Positions 20,248-28,469 of a DNA stretch of 35,989 nucleotides are shown piece after piece. The notes beneath the pieces are model-generated. The model made no database searches, was not told where the DNA came from, and was given only the letters and a program-made list of their open reading frames with translations. The DNA is taken from NCBI GenBank assembly GCA_031277395.1, contig JAITML010000082.1:1-35989 (forward strand), read 5' to 3'. The DNA is from Methylobacillus sp. (lineage in GTDB: Bacteria; Pseudomonadota; Gammaproteobacteria; Burkholderiales; Methylophilaceae). Every line of letters starts with the position of its first letter. The first letter of the stretch is position 1. Position numbers and translations under genes: made by a program.

Positions 20248-21003
20248 ATGGGATACGGTCTTATCGGTTCCGGCAAGATCAAGGTGGCGCCGTATGACGC
20301 CAGCGTACCGTTCGCGCAACGGAAGTTTCGCGACATTCTCAATGCATCGAAGCTCTCGTATTCTTTCGAGACGGACACGCAGAACATGCCGGATTACCGT
20401 TCCGAAGCGGGCGGCAATTACGACTCCTACAGCCGCATCAATACCGTCTCGGTCGAGATCGAAGTGCTGGAGTTCACCGCTGAAAATATTGCAATGATGC
20501 TCTGGGGTGAGGTTACGGCGCAAACGGCACAGCCGATCACGGGCGAGGAACACAAAATCTACGCGGGCGCGTTCATTCCGACCGACCGCATTATCGACCG
20601 CACTGTGCCGATTGTAGTCACTGCGGGCAGCACGGCGATTGACACCGATGATTACGTGGTCAGCGACGGCGGCATTACCATCGCAGCAACAATCTCGACC
20701 ACAGGCGTAGTTGATGGCGACACCATTACCATCGACTACACGCCCACCGTCAGTAACGACGTGCAGACACTGCTCAAATCGTCGCCGGAAATCAGCATCT
20801 ACTTCGAGGGCTACAACCGCAACACGGGCAAGCCACGCACGGCGCGCCTGTTCCGCGTGAAGCTGGGTGCGATGAGTAATCTCGACAATATCGGCACTGC
20901 TTATGCAACCGCCCCGCTCACCTGTGAGCTGGTCAAGGACGAGACGGTCATCGGCCAAGGGTTGTCGCAGTACTTCTCACTGGAAGAGCAACTGACGCAG
21001 TAA
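20248..21003 (+). CDS. Major tail tube protein
   Basis: A 251-aa protein. The start is typical of siphophage tube proteins (GYGLIGSGKIKVAPYDASVP, then FRDILNASKLSYSFETDTQN). The middle part (about residues 100-175) is an extra beta domain rich in T, V and D (VTAGSTAIDTDDYVVSDGGI), likely on the outside of the tube. The end SIYFEGYNRNTGKPRTARLF returns to the tube fold. AAAGGAAACATC precedes ATG 20248. No tail sheath gene is present, so the tail is non-contractile. Confidence 0.8.
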   Translation: MGYGLIGSGKIKVAPYDASVPFAQRKFRDILNASKLSYSFETDTQNMPDYRSEAGGNYDSYSRINTVSVEIEVLEFTAENIAMMLWGEVTAQTAQPITGEEHKIYAGAFIPTDRIIDRTVPIVVTAGSTAIDTDDYVVSDGGITIAATISTTGVVDGDTITIDYTPTVSNDVQTLLKSSPEISIYFEGYNRNTGKPRTARLFRVKLGAMSNLDNIGTAYATAPLTCELVKDETVIGQGLSQYFSLEEQLTQ

Positions 21004-21005
21004 TC

Positions 21006-21335
21006 ATGATACCCGCGCTGCGTCCGTTTTTAGTCTTCCGCGGCGATACCCGTTCGGTCTGGTGGCGTTGGCGATCTGGCGGCAGGCCGGTGGATTTGAC
21101 CGGCTGCCAGATCGAACTGGTGATCGAAGATCAGATGCGCGGCAACGCGATCTATACCGTGAGTGTTGCCAACGGCAAGCTGGATTCACCAGGTGATTCC
21201 GGGGTCATCCGCGGGGCGATTCCGGCAGAAGACACTGCCGGTTTTACTTTTGCGGAAGCGTACTACCGACTGGTTATCACTCACCCGTCCGGCGCGATCA
21301 CTACGTTGCTGCATGGCCCGGTGACTGTGCGATGA
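21006..21335 (+). CDS. BppU-like N-terminal-domain tail accessory protein
   Basis: A 109-aa beta-rich protein. LVFRGDTRSVWWRWRSGGRP followed by VDLTGCQIELVIED resembles the short N-terminal domain of baseplate upper proteins and other fibre anchors. The end is also beta-rich, and the last four bases overlap the next gene. It probably anchors a fibre or adhesin; the call rests on pattern only. Confidence 0.55.
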   Translation: MIPALRPFLVFRGDTRSVWWRWRSGGRPVDLTGCQIELVIEDQMRGNAIYTVSVANGKLDSPGDSGVIRGAIPAEDTAGFTFAEAYYRLVITHPSGAITTLLHGPVTVR

Positions 21336-21784
21336 GTCAATTGGATATACGCGAATTTGGCCGCTTCGACACGATTGTTGTCGAGCAGGATATCCCCGAT
21401 ATCGTGACCGAAGGCGTACAGGGCCCACCCGGACGCAGCGGGCTGGATGGTTCGAGTGATACACGCATCAGGATCGAGGCCGGTGAGTTCATCCCGGCGC
21501 TCTATCCAGTCAGGGTGAGTGGCGGGAAGGTATACAAGACCGACAACATGAGCGCAGCGGTGATCGGTTTATGCGCCGAAGATACGCAGGCGGGCTTTGT
21601 TGCCGAAGTGGTGTTTTCTGGTGGTGTTGCAGCGACCGGCCTTGTGCCGGGGGCGGTGTACTTCGTGAGTGACAACGGAATCAGTATCTCGCCGCCCACT
21701 GTTGGTTACCAGATGCGGGTGGGTCGCGCTGCGCGCGCTGATCTGTTCATCGTCAACCTTGATTTACCCATTTTGCTCAACTGA
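21332..21784 (+). CDS. Collagen-like-linker fibre protein
   Basis: A 150-aa protein. The N-terminal 30 residues form an attachment segment. GVQGPPGRSGLDG (about residues 29-41) is a short collagen-type Gly-X-Y stretch, which would trimerise. A beta-rich C-terminal domain follows (FIPALYPVRVSGGKVYKTDN, GLVPGAVYFVSDNGISISPP), like the surface-exposed domains of phage fibres. It lies within a set of probable adhesion genes. Confidence 0.6.
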   Translation: MSQLDIREFGRFDTIVVEQDIPDIVTEGVQGPPGRSGLDGSSDTRIRIEAGEFIPALYPVRVSGGKVYKTDNMSAAVIGLCAEDTQAGFVAEVVFSGGVAATGLVPGAVYFVSDNGISISPPTVGYQMRVGRAARADLFIVNLDLPILLN

Positions 21785-21808
21785 TTTTTTAACCAAAGGA
21801 GAAACATC

Positions 21809-22300
21809 ATGGCTGTTCGCAATCCGCTCGTTATTATCAACGGGCAAGTACAAGAGCTTCCCTCATCCGACACGATGCCGGGCGGTACATCGTCGGAATC
21901 TTACGTGGTGAAACTCACCAATGGTGAGTCGGGAAATGTCGCGCGCGGCACGCCGGTCTATATCAGCAGCGCGGATACCGTGAAGAAGGCGCAGGCCAAC
22001 GCGTCGGCGACACGTATTGTTGCTGGTCTCGTCGCGGACGCCTCTATTGCTGGCGCCGCTGTCGGCTCGGTGCAAACGGACGGTGTAATTACCGCCGCGA
22101 CCGCCGAGTGGGATGCCGTGACCGGTCAGAGTGGCGGCTTGACGCCGGGCGCGCGTTACTTCCTCGATGCTGAGGCTGCTGGGCAGATAACGACCGACGC
22201 GCCGACGGACGCAGGCGACTATGTGCATCTGATTGGCCTCGCCCTCTCCGCGACCGACATGGACCTGGAGATCGACAAAGCGGGCATCTTGATCGCGTAA
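21809..22300 (+). CDS. Fibre or decoration protein, paralogue of the next gene's N-terminus
   Basis: A 163-aa protein that starts MAVRNPLVIINGQVQELPSS. This N-terminal 20-residue block recurs, slightly changed, in the next protein (MATRKPLVVIDGQPQELPAG), so both probably attach to the same place on the virion. The remainder is a beta domain (KLTNGESGNVARGTPVYISS, TPGARYFLDAEAAGQITTDA) similar in style to the previous protein. AAAGGAGAAACATC precedes ATG 21809. Confidence 0.6.
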   Translation: MAVRNPLVIINGQVQELPSSDTMPGGTSSESYVVKLTNGESGNVARGTPVYISSADTVKKAQANASATRIVAGLVADASIAGAAVGSVQTDGVITAATAEWDAVTGQSGGLTPGARYFLDAEAAGQITTDAPTDAGDYVHLIGLALSATDMDLEIDKAGILIA

Positions 22301-22303
22301 CTC

Positions 22304-23542
22304 ATGGCGACGCGTAAACCACTGGTGGTGATTGACGGGCAGCCGCAGGAGCTGCCCGCAGGGGATACGCTGGCTGGCGCTGGCACGGTCACGGTCGATG
22401 GCGTAACCATCGTTGGTAATGGCACGACAACGCCGCTGAAGGTTGCAGACAATAAGTTCTTGCCGCGGGTGAATGGGATTGCCCTGGGTTTACAGACGAC
22501 AGGTGGCTTAACGGCTTCTGATGGGATTACGGTTGGTATAGGATACCCGTATTATTCCTATACGGGTATCAGCGACGACGCTATGTTTATGTTTTCCGCC
22601 GACACTGCGGATTCTGCTGCATACACATCACGACAGCTTACATATCTGAAAAATAATACTGAGACTATCATAATTGACGGCGATACTGGCGCAATCGACA
22701 TATTTGGTAGCGGATCACTTACCCTCTCCCGCAACGCCAGCGACGCCCTCGAAGCTGTCCCGCTGCAACAACTCAATGCGGCTATAGCGACCGCGACTAC
22801 CGGCTTCGCCAAACTCGACGCTCCACAGACCTTCACCAAAGCGCAAGCAGGGGCGGTGCTGGATGTTCTCGACGACGACACCATCACGCTCGACTCCAAC
22901 CTGTCCAATAATTTCCGCATCGTGCTGGACGTTGCAGGGGCAACGCGCGAACTCGCCGCACCGACCAATCTCGTCGCGGGGCGCAGTGGTGTAATCGAGG
23001 TGGTGCAGGACAGTACCGGCGGGCGCGAGATGACGTTTGACCCGATCTGGCACTTTGTCACGGACAACACACTCTCGACCGACCCTGACGCCGTGGACTT
23101 GATCGCGTACTACGTGGTGAGCGGCGCGTATATACACGCGTCGATTGTGAGTCGTGCGGGGGCGGGCGGAAGTGTTGATCTCTCCGGCGTGGTAAAGCTC
23201 GCGGGCAACCAGACCATGCTCGGTCAAAAGGTTGCAATGAATGGCGCGAGTAACGGTGGCGCGTGGGATGGTGATGCGCAAGGTCAAATTCTTGCACTGA
23301 CACTTACAGCCAATACGAGCTTCACCGCGCCGACCAACATACAACAGTTCGGCATGTATTTACTGCGATTACAACAGGACGGGACGGGCAGTCGCACGGC
23401 CGGATTCGATACTGCCTACAAGTTTGGCAGCGCAGGCGCGCCGACGCTCACCACCGGCGCGAACAAGGTGGATATTCTCTCTTTCATCGGCGGCGCAGGT
23501 AACACGCTGGAGTTCCTCGGAATACGAAAGGATGCGGTCTGA
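22304..23542 (+). CDS. Tail fibre-like protein
   Basis: A 412-aa beta-rich protein. It shares its N-terminal block with the preceding gene. Residues about 20-140 contain valine/glycine-rich strands and an SGSLTLSRNASDALEAVPLQ linker common in trimeric fibres. The rest (FRIVLDVAGATRELAAPTNL and a second similar domain, LTLTANTSFTAPTNIQQFGM) has two copies of a fibre-type domain. These resemble T-even and lambda side-fibre modules. It is likely a receptor-facing structural protein. It overlaps the next gene by one base. Confidence 0.65.
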   Translation: MATRKPLVVIDGQPQELPAGDTLAGAGTVTVDGVTIVGNGTTTPLKVADNKFLPRVNGIALGLQTTGGLTASDGITVGIGYPYYSYTGISDDAMFMFSADTADSAAYTSRQLTYLKNNTETIIIDGDTGAIDIFGSGSLTLSRNASDALEAVPLQQLNAAIATATTGFAKLDAPQTFTKAQAGAVLDVLDDDTITLDSNLSNNFRIVLDVAGATRELAAPTNLVAGRSGVIEVVQDSTGGREMTFDPIWHFVTDNTLSTDPDAVDLIAYYVVSGAYIHASIVSRAGAGGSVDLSGVVKLAGNQTMLGQKVAMNGASNGGAWDGDAQGQILALTLTANTSFTAPTNIQQFGMYLLRLQQDGTGSRTAGFDTAYKFGSAGAPTLTTGANKVDILSFIGGAGNTLEFLGIRKDAV

Positions 23543-24291
23543 TGTTCGCGCCGATAGTGATACCGGAGGAAGTGCCAACAAAAAGTGCGCTGACGATTTC
23601 TGCCAGTGCATCAAACGTCAATCTGTTTACCTTGTTCGGCAGTCCGACGGTCGCAGGCGACTACGAGGTTACGATCAATAGCGGTGTCACCCTCTCGGCC
23701 ACGGCCACTACACAGGCCGCGTGCACCACGGGCGCATTACCGGCAGGCTCCACGCTTACCATCATCAACAGCGGAACCATTATTGGGCGAGGTGGGAACG
23801 GCGGAGCGGGGGGAAACGCAGGCACGAGCGTAGCCCCTGCGGGCCATGCGGGCGTTGCGGGGGGCGCTGGCGGCCCGGCGCTTGCGCTGAACATGCCGGT
23901 CAGCATCGACAACACCAACGGTCGCATTTACGGTGGCGGTGGCGGTGGCGGAGGTGGCGGCGGTGGGCGATACGCCATAACGAACCCGAACCCCAACGGT
24001 GGCGGTGGCGGTGGCGGTGGCATCGGCGGGGCATCAGGTGGAGCTAGAGGTGCAGGCGCTACGGCGTCGGTTGGCATCGCGGGCACACTGACTGCATTTG
24101 GCGCGGCTGGAACGCCTCGTGCTGGAGCCGGGGGTGGTTATGGCGCTGCTGGTGTTGGTGGTCTTGTTGGAAGTGGCACGACGCCACCGGGCACTCCGGG
24201 CGCAGGCGGAGCCGCAGGCAAGGCCATTAACCTCAACGGCAACACTGTCACATGGATTAACCAGGGCACGATAGCAGGAGCGGTGTCGTGA
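23542..24291 (+). CDS. Polyglycine-rich adhesin-like protein 1
   Basis: A 249-aa protein. Residues 1-75 form a beta domain that ends in LPAGSTLTIINSGTIIGRGG. Residues about 80-225 are long glycine runs (GGGGGGGGGGGG, GGGGGGGGIGGASGG, GAGGGYGAAG) separated by loops. The end TVTWINQGTIAGAVS is beta. This layout resembles the polyglycine type II helical sandwich of the T-even-like Gp38 adhesin, where the loops bind the receptor. It is almost certainly exposed on the virion. A close paralogue follows. Confidence 0.65.
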   Translation: MFAPIVIPEEVPTKSALTISASASNVNLFTLFGSPTVAGDYEVTINSGVTLSATATTQAACTTGALPAGSTLTIINSGTIIGRGGNGGAGGNAGTSVAPAGHAGVAGGAGGPALALNMPVSIDNTNGRIYGGGGGGGGGGGGRYAITNPNPNGGGGGGGGIGGASGGARGAGATASVGIAGTLTAFGAAGTPRAGAGGGYGAAGVGGLVGSGTTPPGTPGAGGAAGKAINLNGNTVTWINQGTIAGAVS

Positions 24292-25079
24292 TCCCCGGCG
24301 CGCTCGCTTCTCCATTACTCCGACAACCGATCAGTGCGGAGCCTCCCGCGCCGCCGGGTGGCGTGCCCATCGTCATCAACATCACGACCGACACGGCGGA
24401 CTTCAACTGCAAGACTGCCGCGCTTAACAACGGGTGGGATGGGGTGACACCGGCGGACATTACAGTGAATCTTGCCGCCGTGCTCTACGGTTCGACACCC
24501 GTGCAGTTTGGCCCGGCTACGTATGCTTTTGATACCGACGAAAACTACCCCGAGGGTACGACGTTGAAACTCGTCGTACCTGCGAACAGCGCGTACCGCA
24601 TTGTCGGCTCCGGCGGTGAAGCGGGTTGGCTGAACTTGAATCTCGGCCCGCAAGCGCCCGGGAACGGCGGCACGGCGATCAAAGCGCGTGTGCCCATCAC
24701 CATCGACTGCCAAGGGGTTCTCGGTGGCGGCGGGGGCGGCGGGAGTGCAGGCGCAGGTGGCTCGGCGAATGCACCTGGCGGTACGGGTGCAGGACTTAAC
24801 GCAGCGACAGCGGGGACGCCGAGTACAGTAGCAGGTGGCGCGGCAGGAGCCAACGGGCAGCCAGGCCAGCCCGGCGTGACGGCTACGGGTGCTAATTTAT
24901 CGGGCGGCGGTGGCGGCGGCGGCGGCCTTGGCGCGGTAGGCGGTGTGGGCGGTGGTGGACGCAACTTCAACAACATCCCACAGACGGCGTTGCCCGGTGG
25001 CTTGGCAGGTAAGGCTGTTGAGGGCAATCAATTTATCACGTGGATTAACCAGGGCACCGTTTATGGGGCGATCACATGA
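24288..25079 (+). CDS. Polyglycine-rich adhesin-like protein 2
   Basis: A 263-aa protein starting at GTG 24288, which overlaps the preceding gene. Its layout copies the previous protein: an N-terminal beta domain, glycine runs (GGGGGGGSAGAGGSANAPGG, GGGGGGGGLGAVGGVGGGG) and an end FITWINQGTVYGAIT that matches TVTWINQGTIAGAVS. The N-terminal domains and the loops between glycine runs differ, as expected for receptor-binding variants after gene duplication. Confidence 0.65.
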   Translation: MIPGALASPLLRQPISAEPPAPPGGVPIVINITTDTADFNCKTAALNNGWDGVTPADITVNLAAVLYGSTPVQFGPATYAFDTDENYPEGTTLKLVVPANSAYRIVGSGGEAGWLNLNLGPQAPGNGGTAIKARVPITIDCQGVLGGGGGGGSAGAGGSANAPGGTGAGLNAATAGTPSTVAGGAAGANGQPGQPGVTATGANLSGGGGGGGGLGAVGGVGGGGRNFNNIPQTALPGGLAGKAVEGNQFITWINQGTVYGAIT

Positions 25080-25498
25080 GCACACGACATATCGCAGGTA
25101 TCGAGTATCACATCCGCGAATTGACCATGACCGATATTCGGCAATGGCTGCGCGACATTGAACTGGCAGTGGTCGATGAGCTGATACCGATCAAGACACG
25201 TTGGTGGCGCACGCTGCTGGCTCGCGTTGGGCTTGCACGCAAGCCCTTGCCTGCTGTTACACGCGATGTGGTCGATCTCATGCTGTTTGACGAGTTCGTG
25301 TTGTTCGATCTGCGCTATTTGACAGATCTCACTGAATCGCAGATTGCCAACCTTACGCCGCGACAGGTGCGTGAAATCTGGGCTGAATGCGAAAAGGTTA
25401 ACGCCGATTTTTTTCAGTTTCGCGGGCGGCTGGAAACGCTAGGCATGGCCAGCCCGCAGATATTCGCCGAGGCTTTGAACGGACGGTCGCACAGTTGA
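25076..25498 (+). CDS. Tail assembly chaperone, short (G-type) product
   Basis: A 140-aa protein located directly before the tape measure gene, the standard site for tail assembly chaperones. RELTMTDIRQWLRDIE at residues about 14-29 and FDLRYLTDLTESQIANLTPR are chaperone-like helical segments. A slippery T7 run at codons 111-113 gives a longer -1 frame product. ATG 25076 overlaps the adhesin stop. Confidence 0.82.
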   Translation: MSTRHIAGIEYHIRELTMTDIRQWLRDIELAVVDELIPIKTRWWRTLLARVGLARKPLPAVTRDVVDLMLFDEFVLFDLRYLTDLTESQIANLTPRQVREIWAECEKVNADFFQFRGRLETLGMASPQIFAEALNGRSHS

Positions 25499-25587
25499 TT
25501 ACTGCTGGGCATGCGAGCGCGTGGAGTTACACATGGAGCCAGTTTCAGGCAGCGATTGCGTCATTTGAAAAATTGAATCATGGATAA
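25076..25587 (+). CDS. Tail assembly chaperone, predicted -1 frameshift (GT-type) product
   Basis: After codon 113 (second TTT of the slippery site), a -1 shift continues from 25414 as SVSRAAGNARHGQPADIRRG, then FERTVAQLITAGHASAW and a WSQFQAAIASFEKLNHG end. Total about 170 aa, with the stop at 25585-25587, inside the tape measure start. In the -1 frame the last stop upstream lies at 25399-25401, just before the slip site, so the extension cannot be a normal continuation. The C-terminal 57 residues would recruit the tape measure protein, as in lambda GT. The product is predicted, not observed. Confidence 0.75.
25408..25457 (+). promoter_or_regulatory. Programmed -1 frameshift signal
   Basis: A T7 run at 25408-25414 reads T TTT TTT in the zero frame, which is a canonical -1 slippery heptamer. 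Seven bases later, GCGGGC at 25422-25427 pairs with GCCCGC at 25452-25457, giving a stimulatory hairpin at the usual distance. Confidence 0.75.
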
Positions 25588-27943
25588 GGAATTACAGCTC
25601 AAGGTCAAGGCGACAGTGCAAGGCGCACAAGAGGTTTCCGCGCTCACCAACGAGGTGAACCGGTTGACCGGTGCTGGCCAGAAATCCATGACCGACCCGA
25701 CCGAGAGACTGCGTGCGGGCGCCAACTTGACGCGACCACAGATCGAAGCCCTGGGGAAAGAATTTGACGGGCTGTATAAACGGATTGACCCGGCCTATGC
25801 AGCCACGCAGCGATTTAATCAAGGGCAGGCGACTCTGCAAAAAGGGCTGAATGCCGGGCTGATTACACAAAGGCAGTATGGCGAAGGCATGAAGTTGCTG
25901 GCCGCAGAGGCGGATGGGGCGGCGGGTGGATTGGGGCGCACGCGCTCGGCTGCGACTTCTCTGGGCGCTGCGCTCATGGGGTTGATCTCCGCGGGCGCGA
26001 TCATCAAGTTCGTCAACGATGCAGTGCAGGAATTTTCCAAAGCGGAGTCTGCGTTTCGCGGGCTTGAATCGGTCGCCAACGCGTCGGGATATGGTATTGG
26101 CAATGCAATGAAAGCGGCAGAGCAGTTGTCATCGGATGGCTTGATTTCTGTCTCCGAGTCAGCCAAGGCACTGCAAAATCTGCTCTCGCGGGGCTACAGC
26201 GTCGATCAAGCGGTCGATACGTTAAATCGGCTCAAGGACAGCGCCGCGTTCAATCGTGCCGCGCACTTGAGCTTGGGCGAGGCGGTTGTCTCGGCGACGG
26301 AAGGCTTGAAAAATGAAAACTCCACGCTCGTTGATAATGCAGGTGTTACCAAAAATGTCGCGAAGATGTGGGAGGACTACGCCAAGTCGCTCGGCGTGAC
26401 CACCGAACAACTCACGCAGCAACAGAAGATCGACGCCGAGTACCAGGGCATTATGCAGGAAACTGCCGCGCAAGTCGGCAACGCGCAGAAGGCGCTCGAA
26501 GGCTATCAGGGGCAGATGGCGCAGGCCAATCAGGAAGTCCTGAAATTCAAACAAAGCATGGGCGAATTACTTGCGCCGGTGATGCTCGCAGCAGCGCAGT
26601 TCGGCACGGTGCTGGTTACTGCGATCAAGTTTGTCATCGTCGGTTTTCAGACGATGACGGTTCGTCTGGCGCAGATTGCTTCCGCGTTTGATCGATTTTT
26701 CACGGCAATCAGTAATCGTGATTTCTCTGATTTTTTCAAAGGGCTGGAATCGGACGCACAAGCCGCTGCCGATACTATTGATGATGCTGCTCGTCAAATG
26801 TTTGACGGCAATCTGCGTGTTAAGGACAGCCTCACCGGCGTAGCCGACGCGCAGAAGATCGCCGACAACGCGGCCAAGCGTTCCGCGTCTGACAACGCCG
26901 CGCTCATCAAGCAACGCATCGCCGATTACAAGAAACTGCGCGACGCCATCGTCAAAGCATGGCAGGACAGCATCAAAGCGGAAAAAGATTACCTCGCGGA
27001 AGCCAAAAAACTGCGCGCCGAGGCGAATGCGGTTGATAGCAAGTCGCTGGAAAATGCCTCTTACGAGGAGATCGGCAACAAGGAAGTCAGCCTGCGTGCT
27101 GATCTACGCATCGCGCAGGAACGCTTGCAACGCATGGTTAATGAGGGCGGCTCGCTGGATGATATTCGCGCGCAGGCGACGACGGTGCAAGAGCTGGCTG
27201 ACCAATACCGTTCGCTGACTGATGTGGTGGATGATGGCTCTGAAATTTCGCGCCGTGCGGATGAAGCAGTGCGGGATTCCAAGTTGAGCCTCGCAACGGC
27301 TTTGGAAAAAATGGCAGGCGAGGAAAAGCAACGCCAGCAAGATCAGATCAAGCAGCTCAACGATATCGACAAGGCGGCACAGGCGCTGCAAACAACCAAG
27401 ACCGTAACCGTTGATACCGATCAGGCCACGCAAGCCGTCGGTGAGATCAAGACCGCGCTGGATGGTCTGGAGGATAAAACCGTCACAGTCACAGTGCAAC
27501 AAGTGAATGCAGCCGATGCAGCCAATGCCACCGGTGCGACGGATAGCCAAGGCAATCCAATCTACCGTGATCCTGTGGGGTTCGCGCATGGAGGCCAACT
27601 TCCCGGAACCGCGCCACATGATCGCGCCGACAACATGCTCTATCGCGGCACGCCCGGCGAGTGGGTGATCCAGCGCCCCGCCGTTCGCTATTACGGCAGC
27701 GGCTTGCTACACGCACTCAACACAATGCGCCTGCCAAAATTCGCGTTGGGCGGCGAGCTCGGTCGCTCGGCGGTCACGCGCATGGCCGTACCGGGATTAT
27801 CGGCAAGCAGTGGCGGCAAACTCTCCGGCCTTGATCGCGGCACGTTTGTGCTGCCTGGCGGCGAGCGTGTCAGCGTGCAAGCCGAGTCGGGTGTGTTTGA
27901 TCGACTCGCTGCGCTCGCGTTGCAATCGAGGAAGCGCCGCTGA
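25580..27943 (+). CDS. Tail tape measure protein
   Basis: A 787-aa protein whose start overlaps the -1 frame chaperone end. The opening LQLKVKATVQGAQEVSALTN, followed by long helical regions, and a hydrophobic block near residue 130-150 (ATSLGAALMGLISAGAIIKF) with a second near 330-355 (LAPVMLAAAQFGTVLVTAIK) are typical. Coiled coil dominates 430-610. The C-terminus has FAHGGQLPGTAPHDRADNML and LALGG-type segments common to tape measures. The length suggests a tail of roughly 110-120 nm if the usual 1.5 angstrom per residue holds. Confidence 0.9.
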   Translation: MDKELQLKVKATVQGAQEVSALTNEVNRLTGAGQKSMTDPTERLRAGANLTRPQIEALGKEFDGLYKRIDPAYAATQRFNQGQATLQKGLNAGLITQRQYGEGMKLLAAEADGAAGGLGRTRSAATSLGAALMGLISAGAIIKFVNDAVQEFSKAESAFRGLESVANASGYGIGNAMKAAEQLSSDGLISVSESAKALQNLLSRGYSVDQAVDTLNRLKDSAAFNRAAHLSLGEAVVSATEGLKNENSTLVDNAGVTKNVAKMWEDYAKSLGVTTEQLTQQQKIDAEYQGIMQETAAQVGNAQKALEGYQGQMAQANQEVLKFKQSMGELLAPVMLAAAQFGTVLVTAIKFVIVGFQTMTVRLAQIASAFDRFFTAISNRDFSDFFKGLESDAQAAADTIDDAARQMFDGNLRVKDSLTGVADAQKIADNAAKRSASDNAALIKQRIADYKKLRDAIVKAWQDSIKAEKDYLAEAKKLRAEANAVDSKSLENASYEEIGNKEVSLRADLRIAQERLQRMVNEGGSLDDIRAQATTVQELADQYRSLTDVVDDGSEISRRADEAVRDSKLSLATALEKMAGEEKQRQQDQIKQLNDIDKAAQALQTTKTVTVDTDQATQAVGEIKTALDGLEDKTVTVTVQQVNAADAANATGATDSQGNPIYRDPVGFAHGGQLPGTAPHDRADNMLYRGTPGEWVIQRPAVRYYGSGLLHALNTMRLPKFALGGELGRSAVTRMAVPGLSASSGGKLSGLDRGTFVLPGGERVSVQAESGVFDRLAALALQSRKRR

Positions 27944-28467
27944 TGTTCATCACCATCCAGCAGCTTGTGAATGATCTCCCATCCGGCATGGAACGGCAGG
28001 TGCGATTTCAGCATGGCGGAACCTTGAGCCAGACGGACTACGAGGAAATCGGCCACGGCGATATCCGACGCGCGCACTCCAACAAGGCGCTCGCGATCTC
28101 CAACGCCAACATCAAGTTGAGTTTGAGCGTCAGTGGATCGGGATGGCAGTCGCCTGGTCTCGATGATGTGAACTGGCGCTTGCCGGTGCGCCTCGGCTGC
28201 ATGCTGCCGCTGTGCCAGCAGACCTCGGGTGGTGCGATTGTCCCTGTGCGCCCTGTGCGATCAGACGTGGAATCCTTCGGCTTCGGCGTGACGTCAACCG
28301 GGCTGGTCAACACACCACTCACAGGTTTGGAACCAGCACCCGTTGCAGGCGCGTTGTACTACCTCGTTTATTTTTATCCGGCTCTCGACGGCTATGGCCG
28401 TTTCAAGGGCGGGTTTGATCAGCGCTCCGGCGAGTATCGCTGGAGTGTGGATTTTCAGGAGAAATAG
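27943..28467 (+). CDS. Probable distal tail or tail-tip protein
   Basis: A 174-aa beta-rich protein directly after the tape measure (the stop and start overlap as TGATG). It contains IKLSLSVSGSGWQSPGLDDV and YYLVYFYPALDGYGRFKGGF, with an end EYRWSVDFQEK. Position in a siphovirus tail module suggests a distal tail protein that closes the tube. No family recognised with certainty. Confidence 0.6.
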   Translation: MFITIQQLVNDLPSGMERQVRFQHGGTLSQTDYEEIGHGDIRRAHSNKALAISNANIKLSLSVSGSGWQSPGLDDVNWRLPVRLGCMLPLCQQTSGGAIVPVRPVRSDVESFGFGVTSTGLVNTPLTGLEPAPVAGALYYLVYFYPALDGYGRFKGGFDQRSGEYRWSVDFQEK

Positions 28468-28469
28468 TC

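Noticed and set aside
19747-20958. 403-codon frame on the - strand over the tail terminator and tube genes
   Set aside because: Composition is typical of an antisense frame and it crosses two well-supported genes.
23930-24040. Microsatellite or CRISPR-like repeat in the GGTGGC-rich DNA
   Set aside because: The repeats are glycine codons of a continuous reading frame; there are no regularly spaced unique spacers.
25495-25587. Separate 30-aa gene starting at TTG before the tape measure
   Set aside because: The same frame is open back to the slippery site, and the sequence fits the end of a frameshifted chaperone; a separate start has no ribosome binding site.
28038-28322. 94-codon frame on the - strand over the distal tail gene
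   Set aside because: Antisense shadow with no supporting signals.
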